64,000 bases of DNA. Origin: Paracoccaceae bacterium. Its GTDB lineage: Bacteria; Pseudomonadota; Alphaproteobacteria; Rhodobacterales; Rhodobacteraceae. The stretch covers positions 109,514-173,513 of the forward strand of contig JAKIUB010000002.1 of assembly GCA_021647745.1 (NCBI GenBank), written 5' to 3'. How positions within the stretch are numbered: the stretch's first letter is position 1; the number at the start of each line of letters is the position of its first letter. The position numbers and the translations under genes are program-made. Positions 9,111 to 18,604 of the stretch are shown here, in pieces. The notes below the pieces were generated by a model. It had not been told where the DNA came from. It made no database searches and was given only the letters and a program-made list of their open reading frames with translations.

Positions 9111-10450
9111 TGCCCAGCCTGCTGATTAAAAACGCCGATGTGCTGGTGACAATGGACGGGGCGCGCCGCGAAATTGCCGGCGGGTGTCTGCTGGTCAGGG
9201 ACGGGGTAATAGCCAGTGTCGGGCCGGAAGTGCCTGCCGACGAGGTGCTGGATGCAACGGGTTGTGTTGTCACCCCCGGGTTGGTTAACACCCATCACCA
9301 TCTTTATCAGAGCCTGACCCGTGTGGTGCCGGGCGGGCAGGATGCGCTGCTGTTTGGCTGGCTGCAAACCCTCTATCCGATCTGGGCGCGCATGGGGCCG
9401 GAGCATATGAAAGTGTCTGCGCAGATCGGGCTGGCGGAGCTGGCGCTTTCGGGCTGCACCCTGTCGTCTGACCACCTTTATCTTTATCCAAACGGTGTGC
9501 AGCTCGAAGATACCATCGAGGCGGCCCAAAGTCTTGGCATGCGGTTTCACCCGACCCGCGGCTCGATGAGCATTGGCGAAAGCGCGGGCGGCCTGCCTCC
9601 TGATAGCCTTGTGGAGCGCGAGGCCGATATTCTGGAAGATAGTATCCGGTTGATAGACCGCTGGCACGATGCCTCCGAAGGGTCGATGCTCAGGATCGGG
9701 CTGGCGCCGTGCTCGCCGTTTTCGGTCAGCCGAGAGCTGATGCGGGACAGCGCGCTTTTGGCGCGTGACAAAGGCGTGATGCTGCATACGCACTTGGCCG
9801 AAAATGACGAAGATATCGCCTATAGTCTGGAGAAGTTCGGCTGTCGGCCCGGAGAGTATGCCCGCGAGCTTGGCTGGGTGGGCGAGGATGTCTGGCATGC
9901 CCATTGCGTGAAGCTTGATGTCTCGGAGATTGATCTTTTTGCGGCTACCGGCACCGGTGTTGCCCATTGCCCCTGCTCCAATTGCCGGCTTGGCTCGGGC
10001 ATTGCGCCGGTGCGCCAGATGCGGGATGCGGGGGTGAAGGTCGGCCTCGGGGTTGATGGCTCGGCCAGTAATGACGCAGGCGATCTGATCTCAGAAGCGC
10101 GGCAAATGATGCTGCTGCAAAGGGTGCAAAACGGTGCGGATGCCTTTTCGGCCCGCGAGGCGCTTGAAGTAGCTACATTGGGTGGCGCTTCGGTGCTGGG
10201 GCGGCCTGATCTCGGGGCGCTTGTAGTTGGAAAACGGGCCGATATCGCGGTGTGGGATATGCGCGGCCTTGCCAATGCCGGCGCGTGGGACATGGTGGCG
10301 GCGCTGGTTTTGTGTGGGCCGCAACGGGTGCGGGAGCTTTATGTCGAGGGGCGTGCGGTGGTGCGTGAGGGCCGGATTGCACGGCTTGATATGCCGGTTC
10401 TTGCCGAGCGCGCGCGGGCCTTGGCCGCAGGGCTGGCATCCAGCGCGTAG
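9110..10450 (+). CDS. 8-oxoguanine deaminase-like amidohydrolase
   Basis: A 446-residue member of the amidohydrolase superfamily with metal-site residues THHHLYQSLTR, HTHLAEND, HAHCVKLD and VDGSASND. The HHHLYQSLTR block resembles characterised 8-oxoguanine deaminases (which give urate and ammonia) more than triazine hydrolases. The ATG at 9110 overlaps the puuD stop, so the product of one enzyme may be the substrate of the next. Plain guanine or another N-heterocycle deaminase cannot be excluded from sequence; a separate guaD lies at 11.9 kb. Confidence 0.78.
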   Translation: MPSLLIKNADVLVTMDGARREIAGGCLLVRDGVIASVGPEVPADEVLDATGCVVTPGLVNTHHHLYQSLTRVVPGGQDALLFGWLQTLYPIWARMGPEHMKVSAQIGLAELALSGCTLSSDHLYLYPNGVQLEDTIEAAQSLGMRFHPTRGSMSIGESAGGLPPDSLVEREADILEDSIRLIDRWHDASEGSMLRIGLAPCSPFSVSRELMRDSALLARDKGVMLHTHLAENDEDIAYSLEKFGCRPGEYARELGWVGEDVWHAHCVKLDVSEIDLFAATGTGVAHCPCSNCRLGSGIAPVRQMRDAGVKVGLGVDGSASNDAGDLISEARQMMLLQRVQNGADAFSAREALEVATLGGASVLGRPDLGALVVGKRADIAVWDMRGLANAGAWDMVAALVLCGPQRVRELYVEGRAVVREGRIARLDMPVLAERARALAAGLASSA

Positions 10451-10478
10451 GGGTTTGGGGAATTCTTGCGAGAAATGA

Positions 10479-10508
10479 GGGCAGCGGCCAAACCGCTGCC
10501 CTTTTTTT
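10479..10508 (+). terminator. Rho-independent terminator
   Basis: A perfect 9-base stem GGGCAGCGG/CCGCTGCCC with a 5-base loop is followed by seven T on the plus strand. It lies in the 56-base space between the 8-oxoguanine deaminase-like gene and the convergent permease gene and ends the puuD transcript. Confidence 0.88.
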
Positions 10509-11826
10509 AATCTTCGTGGGGGAGTACCAGATTGAGCACAATCGCGATCATCGCAGTTGGCAGCAGGCCCGAGGTCAGCAGGGTTTTGCCTACGCCCGGC
10601 ACATATTGCACGGCGGTCGGCACAAGGTTGATCCCGATCCCTATCGCCAGCGAGACTGCGATGATAACCATGTTGCGGCGGTTCATTTTTACCTCGGTGA
10701 GCATATTCAGCCCCGCAGCGGCTACCATGCCAAACATCACAATTACCCCGCCGCCAAGCACCGGCAGGGGCATGGAGGCGATTACCGCCCCGATTTTGGG
10801 CAAAAATCCGGATATGATCAGAATGATCGCGGCAATGGTTACCACATGGCGGCTCATGATGCCGGTCATGGCCACGATGCCTGCATTTTGCGAAAACGAG
10901 GTGTTGGGCAAGCCGCCAAATAGCCCCGCGATCAGCGAGCCAAGCCCATCGGCGTAGGTGGCGCCGGTGATCTCTTTATTGGTTGCCTGCCGGCCTGCGC
11001 CGCCTTGGGTGGTGGCGTTGGTGTCGCCGACGGTTTCAATCGCCGAGATTATGACCACCAGCACAATGGCAATGGTCGCCCCCCAGTCAAACTTGAAACC
11101 GAAAGGCATGAATTCGGGGGCGGCCAGCACGGCGGCTTTGCCAACGGCGTCAAAGCTCACTAGCCCGGTGAAATAGGCGACAACATAGCCCGCGATAAGC
11201 CCTATCAGGATACCCGCCGCAGAAAGTGTGCCTTTGGTAAAAAACTTGACCCCGAGGGCTACCAGAATAACCGTCAGTGCCGGAAACCAGTGTGCCCATG
11301 AGCCAAAGCTTTCGGCCTCCATCTGGAATTCGGCCGCGCCACCGGCAGCGTATTTGATGCCAACCGGTATCAGGTATAAGCCGATAGACAGGATCACCAG
11401 TCCGGTGACAAGGGGCGGAAACAAAAACCGTAATTTGGAGATGACAGTGCCCAGCAAAAAATGCACAACGCCGCCGATGATGATCGCACCCATCAGCACA
11501 TCCATGCCCTGAGTGGCCGCGACAGCAAACATGATTGAAACAAAGGCAAAGCTGGTGCCTTGCATGATCGGCAGCCGTGCCCCGATCGGGCCTAGTCCAA
11601 CGGTCTGAAGCAGGGTGGCAACGCCGGCAAACAGCATCGCCATTTGCACCATGTATATCTTTTCATCGCTGACAAAGGCAAAACCTGCCGCACCGGCAAT
11701 GATGATCGCGGGGGTGACATTGGAGGCAAACATTGCCAAAACATGCTGGATGCCTAGCGGAATAGCCTGCTTTAGGGGCGGGGTTACATTCGGGTCGGCA
11801 TATTCATTGGTGCTTACATCTGACAT
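10507..11826 (-). CDS. NCS2-family nucleobase (xanthine/urate) permease
   Basis: A multi-pass inner membrane proton or sodium symporter for purine bases. The start MSDVST at 11826 is chosen for its ribosome site (GTGAGGG, 6 bases upstream) over an in-frame codon 13 residues earlier, giving 439 residues. Twelve to fourteen hydrophobic segments are seen, with the NCS2 signature SQNAGIVAMTGIMSR at about residues 300-315. Placed between urate oxidase and guanine deaminase genes, it probably imports urate, xanthine or guanine. The exact substrate cannot be told. Confidence 0.9.
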   Translation of the reverse strand: MSDVSTNEYADPNVTPPLKQAIPLGIQHVLAMFASNVTPAIIIAGAAGFAFVSDEKIYMVQMAMLFAGVATLLQTVGLGPIGARLPIMQGTSFAFVSIMFAVAATQGMDVLMGAIIIGGVVHFLLGTVISKLRFLFPPLVTGLVILSIGLYLIPVGIKYAAGGAAEFQMEAESFGSWAHWFPALTVILVALGVKFFTKGTLSAAGILIGLIAGYVVAYFTGLVSFDAVGKAAVLAAPEFMPFGFKFDWGATIAIVLVVIISAIETVGDTNATTQGGAGRQATNKEITGATYADGLGSLIAGLFGGLPNTSFSQNAGIVAMTGIMSRHVVTIAAIILIISGFLPKIGAVIASMPLPVLGGGVIVMFGMVAAAGLNMLTEVKMNRRNMVIIAVSLAIGIGINLVPTAVQYVPGVGKTLLTSGLLPTAMIAIVLNLVLPHED

Positions 11827-11933
11827 TTTGGCCCTCACTTGTTGTTTTGCGCTCTGGTGGCGCATGCGGCAAGTTTGACTAAAATGCCATATATTGCAAG
11901 TATTTTCAGGCTTTTACTAAATATAGGGGTGCT

Positions 11934-13226
11934 TTATGCAAGTATATGTGGCTCTCCGGCTATGTATATACTGGAAATTGCTCTGTCGTCTCCTAGCATA
12001 ATGGTGGGAAAAAGAGCTTCCCACAGGGTATTTGCGCGGGCGACCCTTTGGGTGATGACCGGAGTGGAGGCGAGATCAAGCACGATGATATCGGCCTCGC
12101 GGCCCGCCACGAGATTGCCGACCTTATGCCCGATATGTAGTGCTTCGGCACTGCCCTGAGTGGCCATATAGAGCAGCCGTGCGGGGTGGAGCGCGTCCCC
12201 GCGCAGCTGCCCGATTTCATAAGCGCTGGCCATGGTACGCAGCATCGAAAAGCTTGATCCGCCGCCAACATCGGTGGCCAGCCCTGTCGGAATACCCAGC
12301 GCGTGGCTGTGGGTAGCGTTAAATAACCCCGAGCCGATAAAGGTGTTGGAGGTCGGGCAGTGGGCGATGCTGGCGCCTGCATCGCGGATGGCTTCCCACT
12401 CGCGGTCATTTAGATAAATCGAATGCCCCATCACAGCCCCCGGACCAAGCAGGCCGAAATGCTCGTAGACCGCGAGATAATCAGGCTGGTCGGGGAACAG
12501 GTCTTTGACCCATGCCAGTTCCTCGTGCTGTTCGGAAAGGTGGGTTTGCATCAGGGTGTCGGGGTGCTCGGCCCATAGCGCACCGGTGGCCGCTAGCTGA
12601 TCCGGGGTCGAGGTCGGGGCAAAACGCGGGGTGATGGTGTAGGAAAGCCGGTCCAGCCCGTGCCATTTTTGCAGTAGAGCTTTGCTTTGATCATAGCCTG
12701 ATTGGGCAGTATCGCGTAAATTGTCGGGGGCATTTCTATCCATCATTACCTTACCGCCCAGCATGCGCAGCCCGCGTTTTTGGCTGGCTTCAAAATAGGC
12801 GTCCACGCTTTCGGGGTGGATGGTGCAAAAGGCACAGGCGGTGGTGATGCCGTTAGCGAGGTTTAGGTCCAGGTAGGTGTTGGCTACCGCAGCTGCATAA
12901 GCAGGGTCGATAAAGCGGGATTCCTCGGGGAAGGTATAGGTATTGAGCCAATCAATCAGCCGTTTGCCCCAGCTGGCAATGATCGCTGTTTGGGAAAAGT
13001 GGGCGTGGCTATCGACAAAGCCGGCCATAATCAGCCCGTCGCCGTGATTGGTGGTTTTGGCTTGCGGGTGGGCAGCTTTCAGGGTGTCGGCATCACCCAC
13101 GGCGATGATTTTCCCATCCTCTATCAACACCGCGCCGTGGCGAATATGCTGCACGGCTTCCTCTGCGGGTTGTTGCCACGGATTGCCGGTGAAGCTGAGG
13201 GTCTGGCCCAGAAGAAGCTGTGACAT
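11934..13226 (-). CDS. guaD: Guanine deaminase
   Basis: Hydrolyses guanine to xanthine. The 430-residue amidohydrolase has the guanine-deaminase zinc site SHAHFSQTAI, the segment QTHLSEQHEELAW and DVGGGSSFSML near the C-terminus. It is upstream of the permease on the same strand, about 107 bases apart. Its xanthine product needs a molybdenum-dependent xanthine dehydrogenase, which is not in the window, although assembly factors for such enzymes are at 16-21 kb. Confidence 0.92.
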   Translation of the reverse strand: MSQLLLGQTLSFTGNPWQQPAEEAVQHIRHGAVLIEDGKIIAVGDADTLKAAHPQAKTTNHGDGLIMAGFVDSHAHFSQTAIIASWGKRLIDWLNTYTFPEESRFIDPAYAAAVANTYLDLNLANGITTACAFCTIHPESVDAYFEASQKRGLRMLGGKVMMDRNAPDNLRDTAQSGYDQSKALLQKWHGLDRLSYTITPRFAPTSTPDQLAATGALWAEHPDTLMQTHLSEQHEELAWVKDLFPDQPDYLAVYEHFGLLGPGAVMGHSIYLNDREWEAIRDAGASIAHCPTSNTFIGSGLFNATHSHALGIPTGLATDVGGGSSFSMLRTMASAYEIGQLRGDALHPARLLYMATQGSAEALHIGHKVGNLVAGREADIIVLDLASTPVITQRVARANTLWEALFPTIMLGDDRAISSIYIAGEPHILA

Positions 13227-13321
13227 GATGCGCCTTTATTGTTTGCTCTCTTGTTTCAAATATCCGGTGCAAATGCAATCGGATTACGCTAGATTACGCC
13301 CAGAGAAATGAGGGCCACGCC

Positions 13322-14698
13322 ATGACAGAACACACTTATGATTTCCCTTTAGGGGATGATTACGGCCTGAATGTATCGCTAGTCGAGGCGGTGCGCGAAG
13401 TGGTCGAGCAAGGCTCGCAGCAGCAGCTTTTGAGCTTGCTGGAGCCGCTGCACGAAGCCGATATTGCCGATATACTGGAGCAGATCAGCCCGAGCGAGCG
13501 CGAAGCATTGCTTACCCTGTGGGGCAAAGAGATCGACGGGGGGGTGCTTTCGGAACTGGAAGAGGGCATCCGCGACGAGGTGATGCGCGATTTGCCTGAC
13601 GAGGTGCTGGCCGAGGCGGTGCGGGTTCTGGACACCGATGATGTGGTGTATCTGGTCGAGGATCTGGATGAGCCGCAGCAGGAAAAGCTGTTGGAAAAGC
13701 TGGAGGGTATTGACCGGATCGCGGTAGTGCAGGCGCTGACCTACGGTGAGGATACCGCCGGGCGGCTGATGCAGCGCGAAATGGTGGTGGCCCCCGAGCA
13801 TTGGAGCGTGGGCAGTGTGATCGACTATATGCGCGAGGCGGATCACCTGCCGGAAAGTTTTTATGATGTGATTGTGGTGGATCCGATGATGCATCCGGTG
13901 GGGGAGGTGCGCTTGGCTCGCATCATGGGCGCCGCGCGAGAGGTGCCGATTGCCGAGCTGATGGAAAAGGATTTCCGAACGATACCCGTGGATCAGGATA
14001 TCGAGGATGTTGCCTATGCCTTTAACCAGTATCACATGCTGAGCGCGCCGGTGGTGGATGCTGACGGGCGGCTGGTCGGGGTGATCACCATTGATGACGC
14101 GATGGAGGTGCTGGAAGACGAGGTCGAGGAAGACATGAACCGGCTGGCAGGGCTGGGGGATGAGGATCTGTCCTCAAAGGTATGGCGCACCACCAAGGCG
14201 CGATTTCCTTGGCTGGCGGTGAACCTCGCCACTTCCATTTTGGCGTCGATCGTGATTGCACAATTTACCGATGTGATCGAGGCGATTGTGGCATTGGCGG
14301 TGCTGCTGCCGATCGTGGCCTCGATGGGGGGTAATGCTGCCACCCAGACCCTGACCGTGGCCGTGCGGGCGATTGCGACGCGCGATCTGACCCCGTCAAA
14401 CGCCATGCGGATCGTGCTGCGTGAAACCCTTGTCGGGCTGGCCAATGGTGTCGTTTTTGCGGTGATTATCGGCATTGTCGGGGTGGTGTGGTTCGGGGAT
14501 CCGATGCTGGGTGTGGTGCTGGGGCTGGCGATGGTTGCCAATCTTCTGGTGGCGGGCATGGCGGGTATATTGGTGCCGATCACGCTGAATAAACTGGGGG
14601 CGGACCCGGCGCTGGCTTCGGGTGCGTTTGTGACGGCGGTGACAGATATCGTCGGGTTTTTCTCGTTTCTCGGGCTGGCGGCGCTGATGCTGCTTTAG
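13322..14698 (+). CDS. mgtE: Magnesium transporter MgtE
   Basis: A Mg2+-gated Mg2+ channel. The 458 residues are ordered as family expects: acidic N-terminal helical domain (about 20-135), two CBS domains (about 140-265, including APVVDADGRLVGVITIDDAMEVL), then five membrane segments from about residue 295. The conserved pore region LPIVASMGGNAATQT is intact. Ribosome site GAGGG precedes the ATG. It is divergent from guaD; no Mg-responsive leader structure was recognised in the 95-base gap. Confidence 0.93.
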   Translation: MTEHTYDFPLGDDYGLNVSLVEAVREVVEQGSQQQLLSLLEPLHEADIADILEQISPSEREALLTLWGKEIDGGVLSELEEGIRDEVMRDLPDEVLAEAVRVLDTDDVVYLVEDLDEPQQEKLLEKLEGIDRIAVVQALTYGEDTAGRLMQREMVVAPEHWSVGSVIDYMREADHLPESFYDVIVVDPMMHPVGEVRLARIMGAAREVPIAELMEKDFRTIPVDQDIEDVAYAFNQYHMLSAPVVDADGRLVGVITIDDAMEVLEDEVEEDMNRLAGLGDEDLSSKVWRTTKARFPWLAVNLATSILASIVIAQFTDVIEAIVALAVLLPIVASMGGNAATQTLTVAVRAIATRDLTPSNAMRIVLRETLVGLANGVVFAVIIGIVGVVWFGDPMLGVVLGLAMVANLLVAGMAGILVPITLNKLGADPALASGAFVTAVTDIVGFFSFLGLAALMLL

Positions 14699-14783
14699 GG
14701 TGAGTGCGTTTACTTTTTGTGATTTACTGTATACAAGCTGTAATATTGATCATTTAATTAGTACTTATTTGTAGGATAGATAC

Positions 14784-15695
14784 ATGCAACTTTTGGATTC
14801 ACCAATACGGCTGTTTGCAGCTATAATTACGACTTTTATATTGGCACTTGCGGTGCCAATACCTCAACCGGCACAGGCCCAAACTCTGCTGGCCGAAGAG
14901 GCAAAAACACGAATAAACCTGGCCGGACGACAGCGTATGCTGTCACAACGCATTGTCAAATCCGCGTGTCTGGCATCGCTGGGAATTGAGCGTGATCGCA
15001 ATCGTGCGGTGCTGGCAGACTCCTTACAGCGGTTTCAAAAATCTATTCTGGCGCTGCAAAGCGGTGATCCGGCCATCGGATTAAGCCCGGAGCAAAACCC
15101 GGAAATTCTTGCGCGCCTTAACGGGATCAGCACAGCTTGGCCTGATTTCTTCAACATCGCCAATATTTCACTATCCCCCGCGGGCCTGACCCCGGCATCC
15201 CTTCAGGATTTCGATGTGCGCGGCTTGAGCATGCTTGCCGGGATGAATGACACGGTGCAGCTGATTGCCCGAACCTATGGCAGCCAGATCGAAGAGCTGC
15301 CACTAATACTGTCTATATCTATAGATCTGGCCGGTCGGCAGCGTATGCTGACCCAAAAAATGGTCAAAGAGTTTTGCCTGATTGATGCAGGGGTTGAGGT
15401 CGAGGCTAACAGAGAGAATCTAGCCGCCTCGCTTGCCTTGTTCAACAACACTCTGGAAGGGCTTTTTAACGGCATACCCGGGATACTGGTTGAGGCGCCG
15501 AATTATGATATCCGCAAGAAACTGCGCGAGGTTTCGGAATTGTGGCAACCGATGAATACCGTTTTGCAAGCGGTTGCATCCGGCACACAGATCACCGATT
15601 ATGAGCGTGGCTTGATGGTGGATAATGTTGACGAGATTCTCTCGAGCATGAACGAGGCCGTTGGGATGTATGAATTTGTCCGCTCCACGCGATAG
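14784..15695 (+). CDS. Exported protein with two PilJ/NarX-type domains
   Basis: Residues 1-33 form a signal peptide (hydrophobic stretch then QPAQAQ). The mature part has two copies of the type IV pili methyl-accepting N-terminal domain (PF13675, also in NarX sensors), each starting with the same block: INLAGRQRMLSQRIVK at about 44 and IDLAGRQRMLTQKMVK at about 177. In known proteins this helical module is a periplasmic sensor part linked to membrane helices and a signalling domain; here neither a second membrane helix nor a cytoplasmic domain exists. It should be a free periplasmic ligand-binding or helper protein. A HugZ-like gene follows 46 bases on. Confidence 0.8.
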   Translation: MQLLDSPIRLFAAIITTFILALAVPIPQPAQAQTLLAEEAKTRINLAGRQRMLSQRIVKSACLASLGIERDRNRAVLADSLQRFQKSILALQSGDPAIGLSPEQNPEILARLNGISTAWPDFFNIANISLSPAGLTPASLQDFDVRGLSMLAGMNDTVQLIARTYGSQIEELPLILSISIDLAGRQRMLTQKMVKEFCLIDAGVEVEANRENLAASLALFNNTLEGLFNGIPGILVEAPNYDIRKKLREVSELWQPMNTVLQAVASGTQITDYERGLMVDNVDEILSSMNEAVGMYEFVRSTR

Positions 15696-15741
15696 CCGCA
15701 TGGCATGCTTTTAGCGCAGCGGGGTGGTACCTGGAGAGAGT

Positions 15742-16209
15742 ATGGAAGCAAAGATACCGCTTCGCCCTGTGGATGATGAAGCCCGCGATATTGCTCGCGG
15801 GCTGCTTGCGGCGACGCGTTTTGGAGCGCTCGGGGTGCTGGTGGATGATGCGCCGTTTGTAACGCGGGTTGCGCTGAGCGCTAGGGGTAAGGTTGTCTCG
15901 CTGGTTTCCAGCCTTGCCCAGCACACGCAAGCGCTTAAGGTTGACCCGCGCTGCTCGCTCTTGATCGGGGAACCGGGAGAAAAGGGAGATCCGCTAACCC
16001 ACGCGCGGCTTACATTACGGGCAAAAGCGATATTTTTAGACCGTAACAAAGAGCTGCGGGCGCGCTGGCTGAAAACCCACCCTAAAGCAAAGCTGTATAT
16101 TGATTTTGGCGATTTTGGTTTTGTGCATTTTCAGGTAGACGAGGCTTTTTTGAATGGTGGTTTTGGCTATGCCTGCCAGATGGATATGGATGATCTGGGC
16201 TTGCGGTAG
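15742..16209 (+). CDS. HugZ/pyridoxamine-phosphate-oxidase-fold protein
   Basis: A 155-residue split-barrel flavin or haem-binding fold protein of the HugZ group (segment LLAATRFGALGVLVDDAPFVTR, then LSLLIGEPGEKGDPLTHARLT-like region, C-terminal FGDFGFVHF). Family members bind and degrade haem or bind FMN. The ATG at 15742 with GGAGAG 6 bases upstream is preferred over a GTG 18 bases earlier. The usual C-terminal DUF2470 haem-binding extension is absent. The exact activity is not provable from sequence. Confidence 0.78.
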   Translation: MEAKIPLRPVDDEARDIARGLLAATRFGALGVLVDDAPFVTRVALSARGKVVSLVSSLAQHTQALKVDPRCSLLIGEPGEKGDPLTHARLTLRAKAIFLDRNKELRARWLKTHPKAKLYIDFGDFGFVHFQVDEAFLNGGFGYACQMDMDDLGLR

Positions 16210-16264
16210 CGGCACGTCTGATATTGCGCCTGTTGCCGCTGTCTCATCCGAGCCGAAGGCGAAG

Positions 16265-17539
16265 CTACGCCCAACGGGAGCCATTACTTGATGGTTGCAA
16301 TATGCTCATCAGGCGGGCTTTGTCGCCATTGTTACCCGCATTGGTCAAAATGGTGGCCAGTGCTTCCAGAGAGGAGACCGAGTGGCTGGCGCAAAAGCTG
16401 TCTACATGCGGCAGCAGCGCTTTCACGCCCGCTGCTTTGGGGGTGAAACCCTCCCAGCGCAGCAGCGGGTTTAGCCAGATCAGGCGGCGGGATGAAAGCC
16501 GCAGGCGCTCGGCTTCGCGGGCCAGCAGGCTGGCGTCATCGCGGTCCAGCCCGTCGGTGATCAGCAGCACCACCGCGCCTCGGCCCAGCACGCGGCGGGA
16601 CCAGTCTCGGTTAAAGGTGTGCAGGCTTTCGCCAATCCTCGTGCCGCCCTCCCAATCCTGCGCTTGTAGACCGGCGGCTGAAAGGGCGGCGTCCACGTCG
16701 CGGTTTTGCAGGTGGCGGGTAATGTTGGTCAGCCGCGTGCCAAAGGTAAAGCTGTGCACCTTGGCCCAACCCGCCCCCTTGGCATTGCTGGCGGCATGGA
16801 GAAAATGCAGCAACATGCGGCTATAGCCCGACATCGAGCCGGATATATCGCAAAGCGCCACCAGATTGGGGTAGTGCTGCTTGCGCTTGCGCATCTTGAT
16901 CTTTTGTATATCACCCCCCGTGCGCATCGAGGCTTTGAGTGTGGCGCGCCAATCAGGCTGGGTGCCGCGCGTGCTCGGTGCGGTGCGGCGGCTGGCAATC
17001 GGCTTGACCGGTAGGGTGATATTGGCAATGGCGCGGCGGGCGCGGGCCAGCTCGTCGGCGCTCATCTGCTCGAAATCCTGCTGCCTCAGCTTTTCGGAGG
17101 TGGAAAAACTGAGAGTGGCATTAAACTCGACCTCTTCGCCTTCTTCCCGCACATCGGGCTGCTCGCGGTTGGCGCCGTCCAGCAGCGCTTCGGCAGCGCG
17201 GCGTTCGGCGTCTTTCTTTTGGGGCGGGGTGTTTGCGCCGCGCAGGGTCGGGCGCAGCATACCCATCATATGTTCCAGAAATTGCGGATCGCGCCAGAAC
17301 AGCCGGAAAACCTGCCCGAAAACCACCCGCTGCTCGGGGCGGGAAACGAAACAGGCGTGCAATGTCCAGAAAAAATCCTGCCGCGCGCTGAAGCCCACGG
17401 CCTCTACTGCGCGAATGGCATCTATCAGCCGCCCCGCGCCTACGGGAATGCCGGCGGCGCGCAGGGCGCGGGCGAAATAGGTGATATTGGCCGCGAGCTT
17501 GCCGTCTTTCGGGATATCGAGTTGGGGCAGGGTGACCAC
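16265..17539 (-). CDS. VWA-domain protein, CoxE-like
   Basis: A 424-residue protein of the CoxE family, which works with a MoxR AAA ATPase in activating molybdenum hydroxylases (CoxDE insert sulfur and copper in CO dehydrogenase). The N-terminal half is the helical CoxE region; the C-terminal half is a von Willebrand A domain with MIDAS motif DISGSMS at about residue 233. The start is a GTG placed immediately after the moxR stop (TAGGTG), showing translational coupling. No CO dehydrogenase structural genes are present nearby. Confidence 0.85.
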   Translation of the reverse strand: MVTLPQLDIPKDGKLAANITYFARALRAAGIPVGAGRLIDAIRAVEAVGFSARQDFFWTLHACFVSRPEQRVVFGQVFRLFWRDPQFLEHMMGMLRPTLRGANTPPQKKDAERRAAEALLDGANREQPDVREEGEEVEFNATLSFSTSEKLRQQDFEQMSADELARARRAIANITLPVKPIASRRTAPSTRGTQPDWRATLKASMRTGGDIQKIKMRKRKQHYPNLVALCDISGSMSGYSRMLLHFLHAASNAKGAGWAKVHSFTFGTRLTNITRHLQNRDVDAALSAAGLQAQDWEGGTRIGESLHTFNRDWSRRVLGRGAVVLLITDGLDRDDASLLAREAERLRLSSRRLIWLNPLLRWEGFTPKAAGVKALLPHVDSFCASHSVSSLEALATILTNAGNNGDKARLMSILQPSSNGSRWA

Positions 17540-18442
17540 CTATTCGATCTCCTTTTTGGCCTCTTCGAGTATCCTTGCCGCTTCGCTGCCAGCCAGCTTC
17601 AGGATGTCGTCCTGATACTTCAGGATAGCCCCCAACGTGTCGGCAATAAGCTGCGGTGACAGCGTAATGGCGTCCAGCGCCAACAGGCATTTGGCCCAGT
17701 CAATCGTTTCGGCCACACCGGGTTTTTTGAACAGGTCTTCACTGCGCAGCCGCTGCACAAAGGCAACAATCTCGCGGCTTAGGGTTTCTGTAGCCTCAGG
17801 TGCGCGACTCCGCAAAATCTCCATCTCCCGGTCAAAATCGGGGTAGTCGACCCAGTGGTAAAGGCAGCGGCGCTTCAGTGCGTCATGCACCTCGCGGGTG
17901 CGGTTGGAGGTGAGGATAACAATCGGCGGCTCGGCGGCCTTTATCGTGCCAAGCTCGGGAATGGTGACCTGGAAATCCGACAACGCCTCCAGCAGGAATG
18001 CCTCGAACGGTTCGTCTGTGCGGTCCAGCTCGTCGATCAGCAGGATAGGCGCGCCGCCGGGTTGGGGCTGCATTGCCTCCAGCAATGGGCGGCGGATCAG
18101 GAATTCGTCAGAGAAAAGCTCTTGGGTCAGAGCCTTCCGGTCGGTATTTTCTGCCGCTTCGGCTGTGCGGATCGCGATCATTTGGGCGGCAAAGTTCCAC
18201 TCGTAGACGGCGCTGTTTGCATCCAGACCCTCGTAGCATTGCAGGCGAATGAGGCGGCGGCCAAGCCCTTGCGCGAGGGCTTTGGCGATTTCGGTTTTCC
18301 CGACACCGGCCTCACCCTCCAAAAACAGTGGTCGCCCGAGTTTAAGCGATAAAAAAACCACGGTGGCCAAGGCGCGCCCGCAAACATAACCGGTATCAGC
18401 CAGCATTTCTTGCGTAGATTCGATCGAGTGCGGCAGGGTCAT
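17540..18442 (-). CDS. MoxR-family AAA+ ATPase, CoxD-like
   Basis: A 300-residue AAA+ chaperone-type ATPase. Walker A is GEAGVGKTE at about residues 42-50, Walker B LLIDELDR near 135, and sensor 1 TSNRTREVHDAL. The C-terminal lid is present. It precedes and touches the CoxE-like VWA gene; MoxR plus VWA pairs act together to remodel metalloenzymes. With the divergent xdhC-like gene it points to maturation of a molybdopterin hydroxylase. Confidence 0.88.
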   Translation of the reverse strand: MTLPHSIESTQEMLADTGYVCGRALATVVFLSLKLGRPLFLEGEAGVGKTEIAKALAQGLGRRLIRLQCYEGLDANSAVYEWNFAAQMIAIRTAEAAENTDRKALTQELFSDEFLIRRPLLEAMQPQPGGAPILLIDELDRTDEPFEAFLLEALSDFQVTIPELGTIKAAEPPIVILTSNRTREVHDALKRRCLYHWVDYPDFDREMEILRSRAPEATETLSREIVAFVQRLRSEDLFKKPGVAETIDWAKCLLALDAITLSPQLIADTLGAILKYQDDILKLAGSEAARILEEAKKEIE

Positions 18443-18604
18443 GCAGGCTCCTATACTAAGCCCTCATAAAACGGGCTTACCGGTCTTTGGTCAAGCGCTT
18501 TCGCGCTGGGCGGCTGGAGGCTCACACTTGCTCTGCCGTAATCGTAGTTTATGCGTGACAATGCCCGCGATCCCATTAGAATTACCTGCACGCAGGAGAA
18601 CCAA

